64,000 bases of DNA from assembly GCA_944323245.1 (NCBI GenBank), contig CALURT010000002.1, forward strand, positions 62,001-126,000. Reading direction: 5' to 3'. A program made the translations under genes and the position numbers. Origin of the DNA: an uncultured Bacteroidales bacterium. GTDB taxonomy: Bacteria > Bacteroidota > Bacteroidia > Bacteroidales > UBA932. The notes beneath the pieces were generated by a model. That model ran no database searches. It had not been told where the DNA came from and worked only from the letters and a program-made list of their open reading frames with translations. Shown here one piece after another: positions 55,673 to 64,000 of the stretch (positions are counted from its first letter, which is position 1; each line of letters starts with the position of its first letter).

Positions 55673-56224
55673 ATGTGGAGAAAATTTTGCGGATTTTTAC
55701 TCAGACTCTTAGGCTGGACGGCAGATTCCGACCCGGTGCCTGAAGACAAATGCATAATACTCGGAGTCCCGCATACGTCAATCTGGGATTTCGCCATATC
55801 CTATCTTTACTACACATCGGTGGGCGGCAAGGCCTACGTCATGATCAAGAAGGAATTTTTCGTCGGCCCGCTCGGGTGGTTCCTGCGCAAGCTCGGAGGA
55901 CTCCCCGTTGACCGTAAAAACGCCACCCAATTGGTACTCAGCGTCATCCATGAAATGAACAAGACTGACAAACTTCACCTCGCCATCGCTCCGGAAGGCA
56001 CCCGTAAGGCTGTCAAAAGATGGAAAACAGGATTCCATACAATAGCCAAGGAGACCGGAGTTCCAGTTTATTTGGGCTATTTCGACTGGGGAAGGAAACA
56101 CGTCGGCAGAGGAGAAAAGGTCGAACTTACGGATGACGCAAAAGCTGACATGAAACGTATCCAGGAGATATACGAAGGCATGCATCTTGTGGGGAAACAC
56201 CCGAAAGGCTACGTCACCCGTTAA
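55673..56224 (+). CDS. 1-acylglycerol-3-phosphate acyltransferase-like (PlsC family)
   Basis: 183 residues. The HX4D catalytic motif is HTSIWD, followed by KKEFFVGPLGWFLRKLGGLP and APEGTRK, the acyl-acceptor binding motif. It would transfer a fatty acyl group to a lysophospholipid or related acceptor at the inner membrane. It begins six bases after parE and ten bases before the acyl-CoA synthetase gene. Confidence 0.87.
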   Translation: MWRKFCGFLLRLLGWTADSDPVPEDKCIILGVPHTSIWDFAISYLYYTSVGGKAYVMIKKEFFVGPLGWFLRKLGGLPVDRKNATQLVLSVIHEMNKTDKLHLAIAPEGTRKAVKRWKTGFHTIAKETGVPVYLGYFDWGRKHVGRGEKVELTDDAKADMKRIQEIYEGMHLVGKHPKGYVTR

Positions 56225-56234
56225 TATCCATACG

Positions 56235-57935
56235 ATGAATTTCATATACAAGAAAATACTTAAACTGCGGGAAAGATACATCGATACGCTCGCAAAACTC
56301 TACGAATATTCCACGGCAATATATGCCGACAACAAACTGTCGGTAATGCTCGATTCAGACATGGGCTATACCTACAGCAGTTTCAAGCACAAGTGCGACG
56401 AGATTTCGGCAAGGCTTTCGCGCTACGGCATAAGTTCGGGCGACAGGGTCGCCATATTGTCACAGAACATGCCCAACTGGACAGTAGCCATGTTTTCCCT
56501 GGTCCCTTTCGGCAGGATTTCCGTTCCAATTCTTCCCGATTCGTCCGAAACGGAGATAACGAACATTCTCAACCACTCGGAAAGCAAGGCCATATTCGTA
56601 TCGAAGAAACTGCTGCCGAAAGTCAGCAAGGAGTGTATCGACAAACTCACTCTCGTCATCGACATCGAGGACTTCACGCTCATAAAAAGGGACGAAGCTG
56701 CATTCATGTGCAACGGCAGGGTTTCCTCACCTCTTCCCGACGACCTCGCCACAATAATCTACACTTCTGGGACTACGGGCAATGCAAAAGGAGTAATGCT
56801 GAGCCACAGAAATCTCTGCCACAATATCATAGCCTCGTTCCATGCACACAAATGCACGGAAAAGGACTCATGGCTGTCAATCCTTCCGATGGCACATACA
56901 TACGAGCTCAGCATCGGGGTTCTTTACCCGCTGTTCGTAGGAGCCTGCGTATATTATATCCAGAAGCCGCCGACTCCTTCGGTACTGCTGTCGGCCCTGA
57001 AAACGGTGCGGCCGACCGTCATGCTGTCCGTGCCTCTCATCATCGAGAAAATATACAAGAACAGCGTCGTGCCGACAATCCGCAGGAGCCGTGTCCTCAG
57101 ATGGATGAGGAAACACATGCCGTCCATGCTTTACAGGATCATCGGAATGAAACTGAAAACCACATTCGGCGGCAGACTCAAATTTTTCGGCATCGGAGGT
57201 TCCAAACTCGATCCTACCGTAGAAGAATTCCTTAAAAAGGCCAAATTCCCGTATGCCATCGGATATGGGCTTACCGAGACCGCCCCTCTCATCTGCAACG
57301 CAAATACCAAACAGACAAAGGTCGGCTCCACCGGAGTGGCCGCATACGGTGTTTCGGTCAAACTGTACAATGTCAATCCGGAAACCGGCGAAGGGGAAAT
57401 CATAGCCAAGGGCGACAACGTGATGCTCGGCTACTACAAGGACCCGGGACGTACACGCTCGGTATTCACCGATGACGGTTGGTTCAGGACAAATGACCTT
57501 GCCGTTGTCGACGAGAAAGGTCGTTATTATATAAAAGGGCGTCTGAACAACATGATTGTCGGTCCGTCAGGAGAAAACATCTATCCTGAGGAAATAGAAA
57601 GGGTCATCAACGGCATCAATGAGGTCAACGAATCCATCGTAATGGAGAGAAACGGACGGCTCGTGGCCTTGGTGCAGCTCAATGACAACATCATCGACTG
57701 GAACCAGGAGGGCGAAGACCAGTTCTTCGAGAAACTCGAAGCCCGCAAGAAGGCCATCATGAACTACGTCAACAAGCACGTGAGCAAATTCTCGAAAATC
57801 AACGACGTGGAAGTGGTGAAGGAGCCGTTCGAAAAGACAGCCACCCAGAAAATCCGCCGTTTCAAATACAACAAAAAGGGGGAAACCGCCCCTGCCTCCA
57901 AGGACGAAAACACGACGGAGCAGACTCAAAAATAG
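56235..57935 (+). CDS. AMP-binding long-chain fatty-acid-CoA ligase
   Basis: 566 residues. The AMP-binding signature is IIYTSGTTGNAKGVMLSH; GYGLTETAPLICN, DGWFRTNDLAVVDEKG and YYIKGRLNNMIVGPSGENIY are the later motifs. It activates a fatty acid via an acyl-adenylate. The ATG at 56235 follows the acyltransferase stop; earlier in-frame codons overlap that gene. The pair suggests linked lipid acylation, an inference from context. Confidence 0.9.
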   Translation: MNFIYKKILKLRERYIDTLAKLYEYSTAIYADNKLSVMLDSDMGYTYSSFKHKCDEISARLSRYGISSGDRVAILSQNMPNWTVAMFSLVPFGRISVPILPDSSETEITNILNHSESKAIFVSKKLLPKVSKECIDKLTLVIDIEDFTLIKRDEAAFMCNGRVSSPLPDDLATIIYTSGTTGNAKGVMLSHRNLCHNIIASFHAHKCTEKDSWLSILPMAHTYELSIGVLYPLFVGACVYYIQKPPTPSVLLSALKTVRPTVMLSVPLIIEKIYKNSVVPTIRRSRVLRWMRKHMPSMLYRIIGMKLKTTFGGRLKFFGIGGSKLDPTVEEFLKKAKFPYAIGYGLTETAPLICNANTKQTKVGSTGVAAYGVSVKLYNVNPETGEGEIIAKGDNVMLGYYKDPGRTRSVFTDDGWFRTNDLAVVDEKGRYYIKGRLNNMIVGPSGENIYPEEIERVINGINEVNESIVMERNGRLVALVQLNDNIIDWNQEGEDQFFEKLEARKKAIMNYVNKHVSKFSKINDVEVVKEPFEKTATQKIRRFKYNKKGETAPASKDENTTEQTQK

Positions 57936-57953
57936 CAGCTTAAGCTGTTTTTT
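57936..57953 (+). terminator. Possible terminator of the ligase gene
   Basis: CAGC TTAA GCTG followed by TTTTTT immediately after the stop. The stem is short; the palindrome array that follows could also end transcription. Confidence 0.4.
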
Positions 57954-58009
57954 GCACTTCGCAAGTGCAAAAATTCAATCATTTTGCACTTGCGAAGTGC
58001 AAAATGATT
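57950..58009 (+). repeat. Twin palindromes upstream of the AAA-DUF4143 gene
   Basis: Palindrome 1 (57950-57972) and palindrome 2 (57982-58004) share the arms TTTTGCACTT/AAGTGCAAAA with centres CGC and GCG, so they are exact reverse complements of each other. Palindrome 2 extends to a 15-bp perfect stem (57977-58009). They can fold as two hairpins or one 23-bp stem with a nine-base loop. Palindrome 2 lies between TTTG (57983-57986) and the TATTTTTG box. Confidence 0.85.
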
Positions 58010-58016
58010 ATTTTTG
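58009..58016 (+). promoter_or_regulatory. -7 box TATTTTTG for the AAA-DUF4143 gene
   Basis: Perfect TAnnTTTG match directly abutting palindrome 2 and 16 bases before the ATG. The TTTG inside the palindrome is 22 bases upstream, near -33 spacing. Confidence 0.5.
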
Positions 58017-58031
58017 TAAAAAAATTACACA

Positions 58032-59201
58032 ATGGACCGGCTCATACAAATCAGCAAAAAACTTATAAATGAAACCGATACAAGATTCCTGCGCTATTTA
58101 TATGAAGATATAGGATGGAATAACAGAATCATAGGTATAAGGGGCGCCAGAGGTGTCGGGAAAACCACATTGATGCTACAGCACATAAAATTGGCTGTTC
58201 CACCGGATGACGTACTGTACGTAAATGCAGATGATATATATTTCAGCAATCACCGGCTTATCGATACCGCAGAACTCCTGTCCAACAGAGGAATCCACAA
58301 TTTTTACATTGACGAAATCCACAAATACAAGGACTGGTCCACCGAAATCAAACTAATCTATGATTATTACAAGGACCTGAAAGTGGTCTTTTCAGGGTCG
58401 TCAATACTGAATCTGAACAAAGGCGCCTCCGACCTGAGCAGAAGGGCCGTAATGTATCAGATGTACGGCCTGTCTTTCCGGGAATATCTTGCATTGTTCC
58501 GTGGAATCATAGTCCCGATGTATTCTTTGCCGGAAATATTATCAGGCGTTCCTGAAAACATACGTATTCCGAATCCATTATTGTTTTTTGACGACTACCT
58601 GAAGCGAGGATATTATCCATTCGCTACGGATGACGGATTTGAAAACAAAATGAAGCAGATAATCAATCTTACTTTGGAAAACGACATTCCCGTGTATGCG
58701 AACCTGTCTGCCTCGATGGGTAGAAAACTGAAAGCCCTTCTTGTCATCATTGCGCAGAGTGTCCCGTTCAAACCGAACATGAGTAAAATAGCGGAAATAA
58801 TCGGCGTGGGAAGGAATCAATTGCCGGAATATTTCAATTATCTGAAAGATGCCGGAATGATAGAAATGCTAAAAGATGATACACAGGGCATAAGAAGTCT
58901 CAGCAAAATAGAAAAAGTATATCTTGACAACACCAATCTGATTTATTCCCTTGCCGAAAATACAGTAAATACCGGAAATTTACGGGAAACTTTTTTCCTC
59001 AATCAGACAAAAGTCAGGAACTACGTGACCTCATCCAAGAAATCCGATTTTACAATTGACGGATATACATTTGAAATCGGAGGCAAGTCAAAAGGGAAAA
59101 AACAGATAGAAAACATTGAAAACGGATACGTTGTAAAGGACGGCATTGAATACTCCGCCGGTAACGTCATCCCGCTATGGTGGTTCGGGCTGAATTATTA
59201 A
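58032..59201 (+). CDS. AAA+ ATPase with DUF4143 C-terminal domain
   Basis: 389 residues. Walker A GARGVGKTTL (38-47), Walker B NFYIDEIHK (90-98), sensor VVFSGSSILNLN, then SRRAVMYQMYGLSFREYLAL, the standard start of the second half. A central winged-helix-like region (MSKIAEIIGVGRNQLPEYFN) and the DUF4143 nuclease-like region (KKSDFTIDGYTFEIGGKSKG, the nuclease core E-x-K being EIGGKSK) end the protein. Members are abundant in Bacteroidetes but of unknown function. It is monocistronic, AT-rich compared with neighbours, and preceded by the twin palindromes. Confidence 0.88.
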   Translation: MDRLIQISKKLINETDTRFLRYLYEDIGWNNRIIGIRGARGVGKTTLMLQHIKLAVPPDDVLYVNADDIYFSNHRLIDTAELLSNRGIHNFYIDEIHKYKDWSTEIKLIYDYYKDLKVVFSGSSILNLNKGASDLSRRAVMYQMYGLSFREYLALFRGIIVPMYSLPEILSGVPENIRIPNPLLFFDDYLKRGYYPFATDDGFENKMKQIINLTLENDIPVYANLSASMGRKLKALLVIIAQSVPFKPNMSKIAEIIGVGRNQLPEYFNYLKDAGMIEMLKDDTQGIRSLSKIEKVYLDNTNLIYSLAENTVNTGNLRETFFLNQTKVRNYVTSSKKSDFTIDGYTFEIGGKSKGKKQIENIENGYVVKDGIEYSAGNVIPLWWFGLNY

Positions 59202-59234
59202 AAAAGGAGGATGAAAGATCACCCTCCTTTTTTT
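59201..59234. terminator. Bidirectional terminator between the ATPase gene and rplI
   Basis: AAAAAGGAGG (59201-59210) pairs with CCTCCTTTTT (59223-59232), with a T-tract on both strands. It lies between the convergent stops at 59201 and 59255. Confidence 0.85.
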
Positions 59235-59254
59235 GATATTTATGTAAGCCGGAA

Positions 59255-59701
59255 TTATTCCGCTACAACTTCGAACTTGAAAGTACCTCTGATATCCTTG
59301 TAGCACTTCACTGAAGCCTCGTAGACTCCCGTTTCCTTTACGGACTCGGACTCGATAGCCACGTCCCTCTTGTCAACCTCTACACCGGCTGCTGCAAGTG
59401 CATCGGCAATCTGGGCGGTAGTGACCGAACCGTAAATCTTGCCGCTTTCGCTGACTTTTACGGTAACCTTTACGGTCATTCCTGCAAGTTTGGCTGCAAG
59501 AGCCTCGGCATCCTCACGGAGTTTGGCCTCCTTGTGGGCACGCTGGCGGAGATTCTCTGCGTGAACTTTCTTTGCAGACTCTGTAGCAAGGATAGCATAT
59601 CCCTGAGGAATCAGATAATTGACAGCATAACCTGTCTTAACGACGACTATATCGTCTGCATGGCCCAATTTGGCCACATCTTTCTTCAATATAATTTCCA
59701 T
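59255..59701 (-). CDS. rplI: 50S ribosomal protein L9
   Basis: 148 residues. The N-terminal domain MEIILKKDVAKLGHADDIVV and GYAVNYLIPQGYAILAT are the family signature; the C-terminal domain has GKIYGSVTTAQIADAL. Last gene of rpsF-rpsR-rplI, 15 bases after rpsR. Confidence 0.96.
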   Translation of the reverse strand: MEIILKKDVAKLGHADDIVVVKTGYAVNYLIPQGYAILATESAKKVHAENLRQRAHKEAKLREDAEALAAKLAGMTVKVTVKVSESGKIYGSVTTAQIADALAAAGVEVDKRDVAIESESVKETGVYEASVKCYKDIRGTFKFEVVAE

Positions 59702-59716
59702 ATAGCTATCCTCCTG

Positions 59717-59983
59717 TTATTTCAAAAGATCCGTAACGTATGGAAGAAGTGCAAGATGTCTTGCTCTCTTCACTGCCTGAGCGACTTTCCTCTGGAATTT
59801 GAGTGAGGTACCTGTCAGACGGCGAGGAAGAATCTTACCCTGCTCGTTAAGGAATTTCTTGAGGAATTCAGCATCCTTGTAATCCACATATTTGATACCT
59901 GCTTTCTTGAAACGGCAGTATTTCTTTCTTTTAACCTCTACTGTAGGAGGGTTAAGATAACGGATTTCATTGTTCTGTGCCAT
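59717..59983 (-). CDS. rpsR: 30S ribosomal protein S18
   Basis: 88 residues with [18 protein letters not shown] and [20 protein letters not shown], the S18 core. It forms a pair with S6 on the platform of the small subunit. 13 bases after rpsF. Confidence 0.96.
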   Translation of the reverse strand: MAQNNEIRYLNPPTVEVKRKKYCRFKKAGIKYVDYKDAEFLKKFLNEQGKILPRRLTGTSLKFQRKVAQAVKRARHLALLPYVTDLLK

Positions 59984-59996
59984 AATTCATTCCTCC

Positions 59997-60338
59997 TTAT
60001 TCAGCTTTTTGTTTGTTGGCTCTTCTCTTTTCTGCGTATGCGATGGCATGCTTGTCCATGGCGAAAGTAAGGAATCTGATGATTCTCTCATCCCTGCGGT
60101 ACTGTGTCTCAAGCACATCGATAAACTGAGTGTCGGCCTTGAATTCAATCAGATAATAAAAACCTGAAGTTTTTTTCTGGATAGGATAAGCGAGCTGTCT
60201 GAGCCCCCAATCCTCTTCGTACACGATTTCTCCACCATTTTCCTTGATGAAGTTCACGTACTTGGCAACCGCTTCCTTCATCTGGGCCTCAGACAAAACG
60301 GGAGTTGCAATGAAAACGGTCTCGTACTGTTTGATCAT
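59997..60338 (-). CDS. rpsF: 30S ribosomal protein S6
   Basis: 113 residues: [40 protein letters not shown], and a basic C-terminal tail. First gene of the ribosomal operon. No ssb follows in this genome, only rpsR and rplI. Confidence 0.96.
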   Translation of the reverse strand: MIKQYETVFIATPVLSEAQMKEAVAKYVNFIKENGGEIVYEEDWGLRQLAYPIQKKTSGFYYLIEFKADTQFIDVLETQYRRDERIIRFLTFAMDKHAIAYAEKRRANKQKAE

Positions 60339-60361
60339 TTCGTTTATAATTAATTGTTAGT

Positions 60362-60406
60362 AAATAAAATGCCCGTTCGGGAACGACGTTTTTCCTCAAA
60401 CGGGCA
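60362..60406 (-). terminator. Terminator of the lpxL-DUF4831-pepD operon
   Basis: On the minus strand TGCCCGTT/AACGGGCA stems (60399-60406 with 60370-60377) enclose a 21-base loop and are followed by TTTTATTTA. It lies 55 bases past the pepD stop and just upstream of rpsF. Confidence 0.75.
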
Positions 60407-60460
60407 GCAAAGATATGCAATAATTTCCTTATTTCCAAATAAGGCCCTGAAGCATGACGT

Positions 60461-61918
60461 CTATTTCTTCGGGATTTCGGCCAATACGGCTTTCAGGAAA
60501 TTCCAGCATTTGTCCACGGAAGCGATATTCACCCTCTCGTCCGGAGAATGCGGGCTCAGGATGGTAGGTCCGCAGGATACCATATCCCAGTGCGGATATG
60601 CGCCGCTGAGGATACCGCATTCGAGACCTGCGTGTATGGCCATCACGGCCGGCTCTTTCCCGTAAAGTTTCCCGTACACGTCCTTCATGAGGTGCAGGAT
60701 CTGCGAATTGCCGTTCGGAGCCCAGCCGGAATAACCTCCGGTAAATTCCACAGTACCTCCGGCGAGTTCAATCACAGCCCTCATCTTTTCCGTCAAAGCC
60801 TCCTTTGCGGAATCCACGGAACTTCTCATAAGGGTCTTGATCATGAATTTCCCGTCCTCTGTCCTGACAATGGCCGTATTGTTGGAAGTCTCCACGAGTC
60901 CCGGCATCTGGTCGCTCATCCTTTCCACACCTTCGGGAACAGACATGAGAGCCCTCATGCAGCGCAACGCATCCTCTTCCGCCATACAGGCCTCAGGCTC
61001 TTCACAGGCCCGCATACCGACATAAAGCTGCGGATCGGTCGCTGCATATTCGGTTTTGAGGACAGGCAGCAATTCGTGCAGATATTGGTCCACTTCACCG
61101 ACTTTGCCGTCAGGTATCAGCACTACGGCCTCTGCCTCGCGAGGTATTGCATTCCTCATGTTTCCGCCTTCCACGGATGCAAGCCGCACACCGTAATCAC
61201 GCACCAAAGGAAGCAGGACACGTGCAAGCAGCTTGTTGGCATTGGCACGGCACAGAATGATATCCATTCCCGAATGTCCGCCCTGGCATCCGCTGACTCT
61301 TATCAGATGGGCATGGTGCCAGCCTTCCGGCACAGCCTCCGTACGGTACGGAATCGAAGCAGAAGCGTCAATACCGCCTGCACAGCCTATGTACAGTTCT
61401 CCTTCCGTCTCGGAATCGAGATTTATCAGGATGTCGCCTTTCAGCAAACCCGGCTTGAGAGCGTTGGCTCCTGTCATTCCCGTTTCCTCGTCTATCGTCA
61501 CGAGGACCTCGACAGGACCATGCTGCAAATCCTTTGCTTCCAATACGGACAACGCCATGGCGACACCCACGCCGTTGTCGGCACCGAGAGTCGTCCCGTC
61601 GGCCCGTACCCAGTCTCCGTCCACAATCGTTTCTATCGGATCCTTTTCGAAATCATGGACCTTGTCTGCATTTTTCTGAGGGACCATGTCCATGTGTCCC
61701 TGCAGGATGACACCTTTGCTGTCTTCCATTCCCGGCGTCGCCGGTTTTCTGATTATCACATTGCCGATCTCATCCCTTACGGTCTCCAATCCCAACGATT
61801 TCCCGAAATTGTACAGGTACTCGGATGCTTTCTGTTCTTTCTTGGACGGCCGCGGTATGCGGGTCAGTTCATAAAAATTCTTCCATACTGCGGAAGGCTG
61901 TAAATCTTTTATCGTCAT
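60461..61918 (-). CDS. pepD: Aminoacyl-histidine dipeptidase (PepD)
   Basis: 485 residues, the standard length. Metal motif ILQGHMDMVPQKN, LGADNGVGVAMAL, the catalytic ITIDEETGMTGANAL-like segment (VTIDEETGMTGA), GHSGMDI and the C-terminal IHAGLECGILSGAYP. Members hydrolyse Xaa-His and other dipeptides in the cytoplasm with two zinc ions. Last gene of a three-gene operon, seven bases after DUF4831. Confidence 0.94.
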   Translation of the reverse strand: MTIKDLQPSAVWKNFYELTRIPRPSKKEQKASEYLYNFGKSLGLETVRDEIGNVIIRKPATPGMEDSKGVILQGHMDMVPQKNADKVHDFEKDPIETIVDGDWVRADGTTLGADNGVGVAMALSVLEAKDLQHGPVEVLVTIDEETGMTGANALKPGLLKGDILINLDSETEGELYIGCAGGIDASASIPYRTEAVPEGWHHAHLIRVSGCQGGHSGMDIILCRANANKLLARVLLPLVRDYGVRLASVEGGNMRNAIPREAEAVVLIPDGKVGEVDQYLHELLPVLKTEYAATDPQLYVGMRACEEPEACMAEEDALRCMRALMSVPEGVERMSDQMPGLVETSNNTAIVRTEDGKFMIKTLMRSSVDSAKEALTEKMRAVIELAGGTVEFTGGYSGWAPNGNSQILHLMKDVYGKLYGKEPAVMAIHAGLECGILSGAYPHWDMVSCGPTILSPHSPDERVNIASVDKCWNFLKAVLAEIPKK

Positions 61919-61924
61919 ATCTGA

Positions 61925-62992
61925 TTATTTTTTGGATTCTGAAACAAGGGGCATGTTCGATTCGATACCCATTTGGTAGACAGGGATACGGCTTTGCATA
62001 AGCACTTTCGTGCCGTCGGTAACCTTCACCGTGCATACCGCCGGTATCCTATATACTATATAAGGAAGTTTGGCTGCCTTGGCGTTTTTCTTGTCAGGGA
62101 CAGGCTGGTCGACAGGCTGTGGAATTATCTCAAGTATCACCGGCTTGCCGGAAATATTGTCTGCCGGGACAAGACCCTCGGTTTCGGAAATCCTGAAAGC
62201 GACGTAAAGCTGTGAATCCCTTTCCTTTTCAGGCACGATGTCGAAAGTCATTTTCTGGGACCTCGTCTCGGAATATCCTGTAAACAGGGTCATGTATTCG
62301 TCTTCGAGCCTGGCGATTTCCGCAAGGGCGGCCCCCATTGCCTCCCCGTCGTATGAAGCGTCTGTATCTCCAGTGATTATCTTCAGCCTCTGGTCCCTCA
62401 GGGCAAATATCATGGCGGCAGCCTCTTCCGCCCTCTTTTCAAGGGATTTTTCCACTACCATGGACTGCTGCACCGAAACCCTGTCATACACGGAATCCTT
62501 TTTCACCCCCACATAGAGGGTCGTGGCCTCGGTCATAAGATTAGATGTCACACCCTTGTCTGAAAAATCAGCCTTTGACGGGGCGGGAAACCTCCATGAC
62601 CTGATGTCCGGACAGCCCGAAGCCACGGATACCAAACCGGCAGACGTGAGTTCAAGCATGGCGGTCCGCGAGCCGGCATTCTCCATATTCAGGAGAAAAC
62701 GCCTCTTCGTGTCCGGTTCCGTACATGACGAAATCCTTATATCAGACAGCGAACAGGTCACGGCATCCTTCTTCCTGACGTCTATGCCAAGATATTTAGA
62801 TGCGTACATGGCATACGGACCTGCATAGTAATTTTCCTGCACTGCCTCCACCTCAAGTGTCAGCACCGTCATCGGCAATGAATAGGACACCTTGCCGACA
62901 GGATCCTTGCCGGAATATTCGGATTGTGCGCCGGCCGGAACGGAGGCCGACAGTAAAGCTGCCGCAGCAGCGATGAAACAGAATGCTTTCAT
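61925..62992 (-). CDS. DUF4831-family secreted protein
   Basis: 355 residues with signal peptide (about 1-22, AGAQSEYS). Conserved segments YYAGPYAMYASKYLGIDVRK, VSVQQSMVVEKSLEKRAEEA and DEYMTLFTGYSETRSQKMTF match the Bacteroidales-specific DUF4831. Role unknown; the protein is probably periplasmic. Middle gene between the acyltransferase and pepD. Confidence 0.85.
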   Translation of the reverse strand: MKAFCFIAAAAALLSASVPAGAQSEYSGKDPVGKVSYSLPMTVLTLEVEAVQENYYAGPYAMYASKYLGIDVRKKDAVTCSLSDIRISSCTEPDTKRRFLLNMENAGSRTAMLELTSAGLVSVASGCPDIRSWRFPAPSKADFSDKGVTSNLMTEATTLYVGVKKDSVYDRVSVQQSMVVEKSLEKRAEEAAAMIFALRDQRLKIITGDTDASYDGEAMGAALAEIARLEDEYMTLFTGYSETRSQKMTFDIVPEKERDSQLYVAFRISETEGLVPADNISGKPVILEIIPQPVDQPVPDKKNAKAAKLPYIVYRIPAVCTVKVTDGTKVLMQSRIPVYQMGIESNMPLVSESKK

Positions 62993-63002
62993 ATCAAAAT
63001 CC

Positions 63003-63908
63003 TTATTGTTTCCATCGTTTATGACTCCAGAGCCAGTTGTACGGAGTCTCCCTGATTTCTTCTTCGAGAAGTTCGAAATACCTCGCTGAAATCTGCTCCG
63101 GCGTCATTTCAGATGCGTTGTTGCATATAGGAATGAATGTCATTTCATAATGTCCGCGTGATACATGCTTCATCTTCAGGTATAGGACGCTCATGCCGAG
63201 CTTGTGGGCGAGAGCCGCCCCTCCGAGCATTCCCTTGGTCTGCTGGTTGAGGAAGGTGCCCACATCATGCTTGGTCACATACGGATACTGGTCGGTGAAG
63301 TATATGTAAATGAACTTCCTGTCCCTGTGCTTCAGCGCATAGCGCAGTATCGCGTTAGTCTCGATTTCCCCCTTGAAGTCCTTCAGCGGGCCTCTTCTGT
63401 TTTTCATCATTACAGCATCCCAGACAGGATTGCGGAGACGCTTGTACACGACCTTCACGCAGTCTTCCGTATCAGGATAGGATACGCTTTCATCGTAATT
63501 GTAAGTCCAGATACCGCCTATCAGCTCCCAGTTCCCGCAATGCGAACCGAGAACGGTAATGCTCGGAGAACTGTTGTAGGCATCCACGAGTGCCGAAAGA
63601 TTGGTAATCCTGCATATCTCCGACTTGTGGATACGCCTGTAGTCGGAGCCTCCGAACCATATCGCTTCCGCCATGATTTCACCGAGGTGCCTGTAAAACG
63701 CCGATACCGTCTTCCTGACATCGGCATATTGCATTTCGGGAAAAGATCTTGATATGTTGGCCATTACGACATCACGTCTGTAATGCACCACGCTTTTCAT
63801 GAACCATGACACCACGTCTCCGCAGAAATAGTGGAATTTCAGGGGCAGTCTGGAAACAAGCCGCAATGTCCCGGATATTATCTTTATTTTAATTTCAGTC
63901 AAATTCAT
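63003..63908 (-). CDS. Lipid A biosynthesis acyltransferase (LpxL/HtrB family)
   Basis: 301 residues. The HX4E catalytic motif is HCGNWE (about residues 125-130), after LGEIMAEAIWFGG; later YFTDQYPYVTKHDVGTFLNQ and HYEMTFIPICNN follow. It adds a secondary acyl chain to lipid A at the inner membrane. First gene of the operon with DUF4831 and pepD. TATATTTG at 63950-63957 (minus strand) is the likely -7 box. Confidence 0.9.
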   Translation of the reverse strand: MNLTEIKIKIISGTLRLVSRLPLKFHYFCGDVVSWFMKSVVHYRRDVVMANISRSFPEMQYADVRKTVSAFYRHLGEIMAEAIWFGGSDYRRIHKSEICRITNLSALVDAYNSSPSITVLGSHCGNWELIGGIWTYNYDESVSYPDTEDCVKVVYKRLRNPVWDAVMMKNRRGPLKDFKGEIETNAILRYALKHRDRKFIYIYFTDQYPYVTKHDVGTFLNQQTKGMLGGAALAHKLGMSVLYLKMKHVSRGHYEMTFIPICNNASEMTPEQISARYFELLEEEIRETPYNWLWSHKRWKQ

Positions 63909-63949
63909 AAATAAAGTCGGTCCGGCGAATATTTCCGCCGCACATTTTA

Positions 63950-63957
63950 CAAATATA
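63950..63957 (-). promoter_or_regulatory. -7 box TATATTTG for the lpxL operon
   Basis: Perfect TAnnTTTG match on the minus strand, 42 bases before the ATG. The rest of 63909-64000 shows no gene. Confidence 0.45.
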
Positions 63958-64000
63958 CCGATATTTTTTGATTTCGGGACATTTGCATATACCTTTTATT

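Noticed and set aside
60548..61903. 451-codon open frame on the plus strand opposite pepD
   Set aside because: Shadow of pepD; the translation is rich in His/Arg/Cys with no recognisable motif.

Overview
The window is chromosomal DNA of roughly balanced base composition from a Gram-negative member of the Bacteroidota, most likely order Bacteroidales. Support comes from the gene families (complete Na+-NQR operon, DUF4831 protein, GH109-type oxidoreductase, PCMD-domain and fimbrillin-like lipoproteins, rpsF-rpsR-rplI operon) and from repeated promoter boxes of the form TAnnTTTG (for example 9804-9811, 17165-17172, 48552-48559, 58009-58016), typical of the Bacteroidetes primary sigma factor. No rRNA, tRNA, CRISPR array or transposase gene was found.

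Layout. 1-6.8 kb: the 3' end of a RelA/SpoT-family gene, a small membrane protein, a structured repeat, a C_GCAxxG_C_C redox protein, an mltG/glucosaminidase pair, an unknown membrane protein and RNase Z. 6.8-24.7 kb: housekeeping genes (rpsA, corA, recR-mntP, an N-acetylglucosamine-kinase-like gene, a NUDIX gene, a GH2 beta-galactosidase, fba, gmk-nadD-CYTH, a GH109-like oxidoreductase, an RluA-type synthase, dnaK, a NhaD-type antiporter). 24.7-28.5 kb: two large surface lipoproteins in one operon. 28.7-37.2 kb: a UvrD/PcrA helicase diverging from nqrABCDEF. 37.4-48.5 kb: accessory region with an outer-membrane barrel gene, decayed gene pieces, a row of orphan immunity-like genes and a 2129-residue secreted Rhs/YD-repeat protein ending in a GIY-YIG nuclease-like toxin, translationally coupled to its probable immunity gene. 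48.6-64 kb: ferredoxin, DUF1573 lipoprotein, a 10-TM metal exporter, an outer-membrane barrel/PCMD pair, parE, an acyltransferase and acyl-CoA synthetase, an AAA-DUF4143 ATPase behind two large palindromes, rpsF-rpsR-rplI, and an lpxL-DUF4831-pepD operon.

The most notable material is: (1) a dispersed multi-hairpin repeat at 976-1202, 11054-11252 and 38545-38715, whose hairpins keep pairing although their sequences differ; (2) its third copy lying inside, and breaking, an immunity-like gene of the Rhs locus; (3) the Rhs toxin with a decaying immunity array and reused junction sequences; (4) two palindromes, exact reverse complements of each other, filling the promoter of a solitary AAA ATPase.
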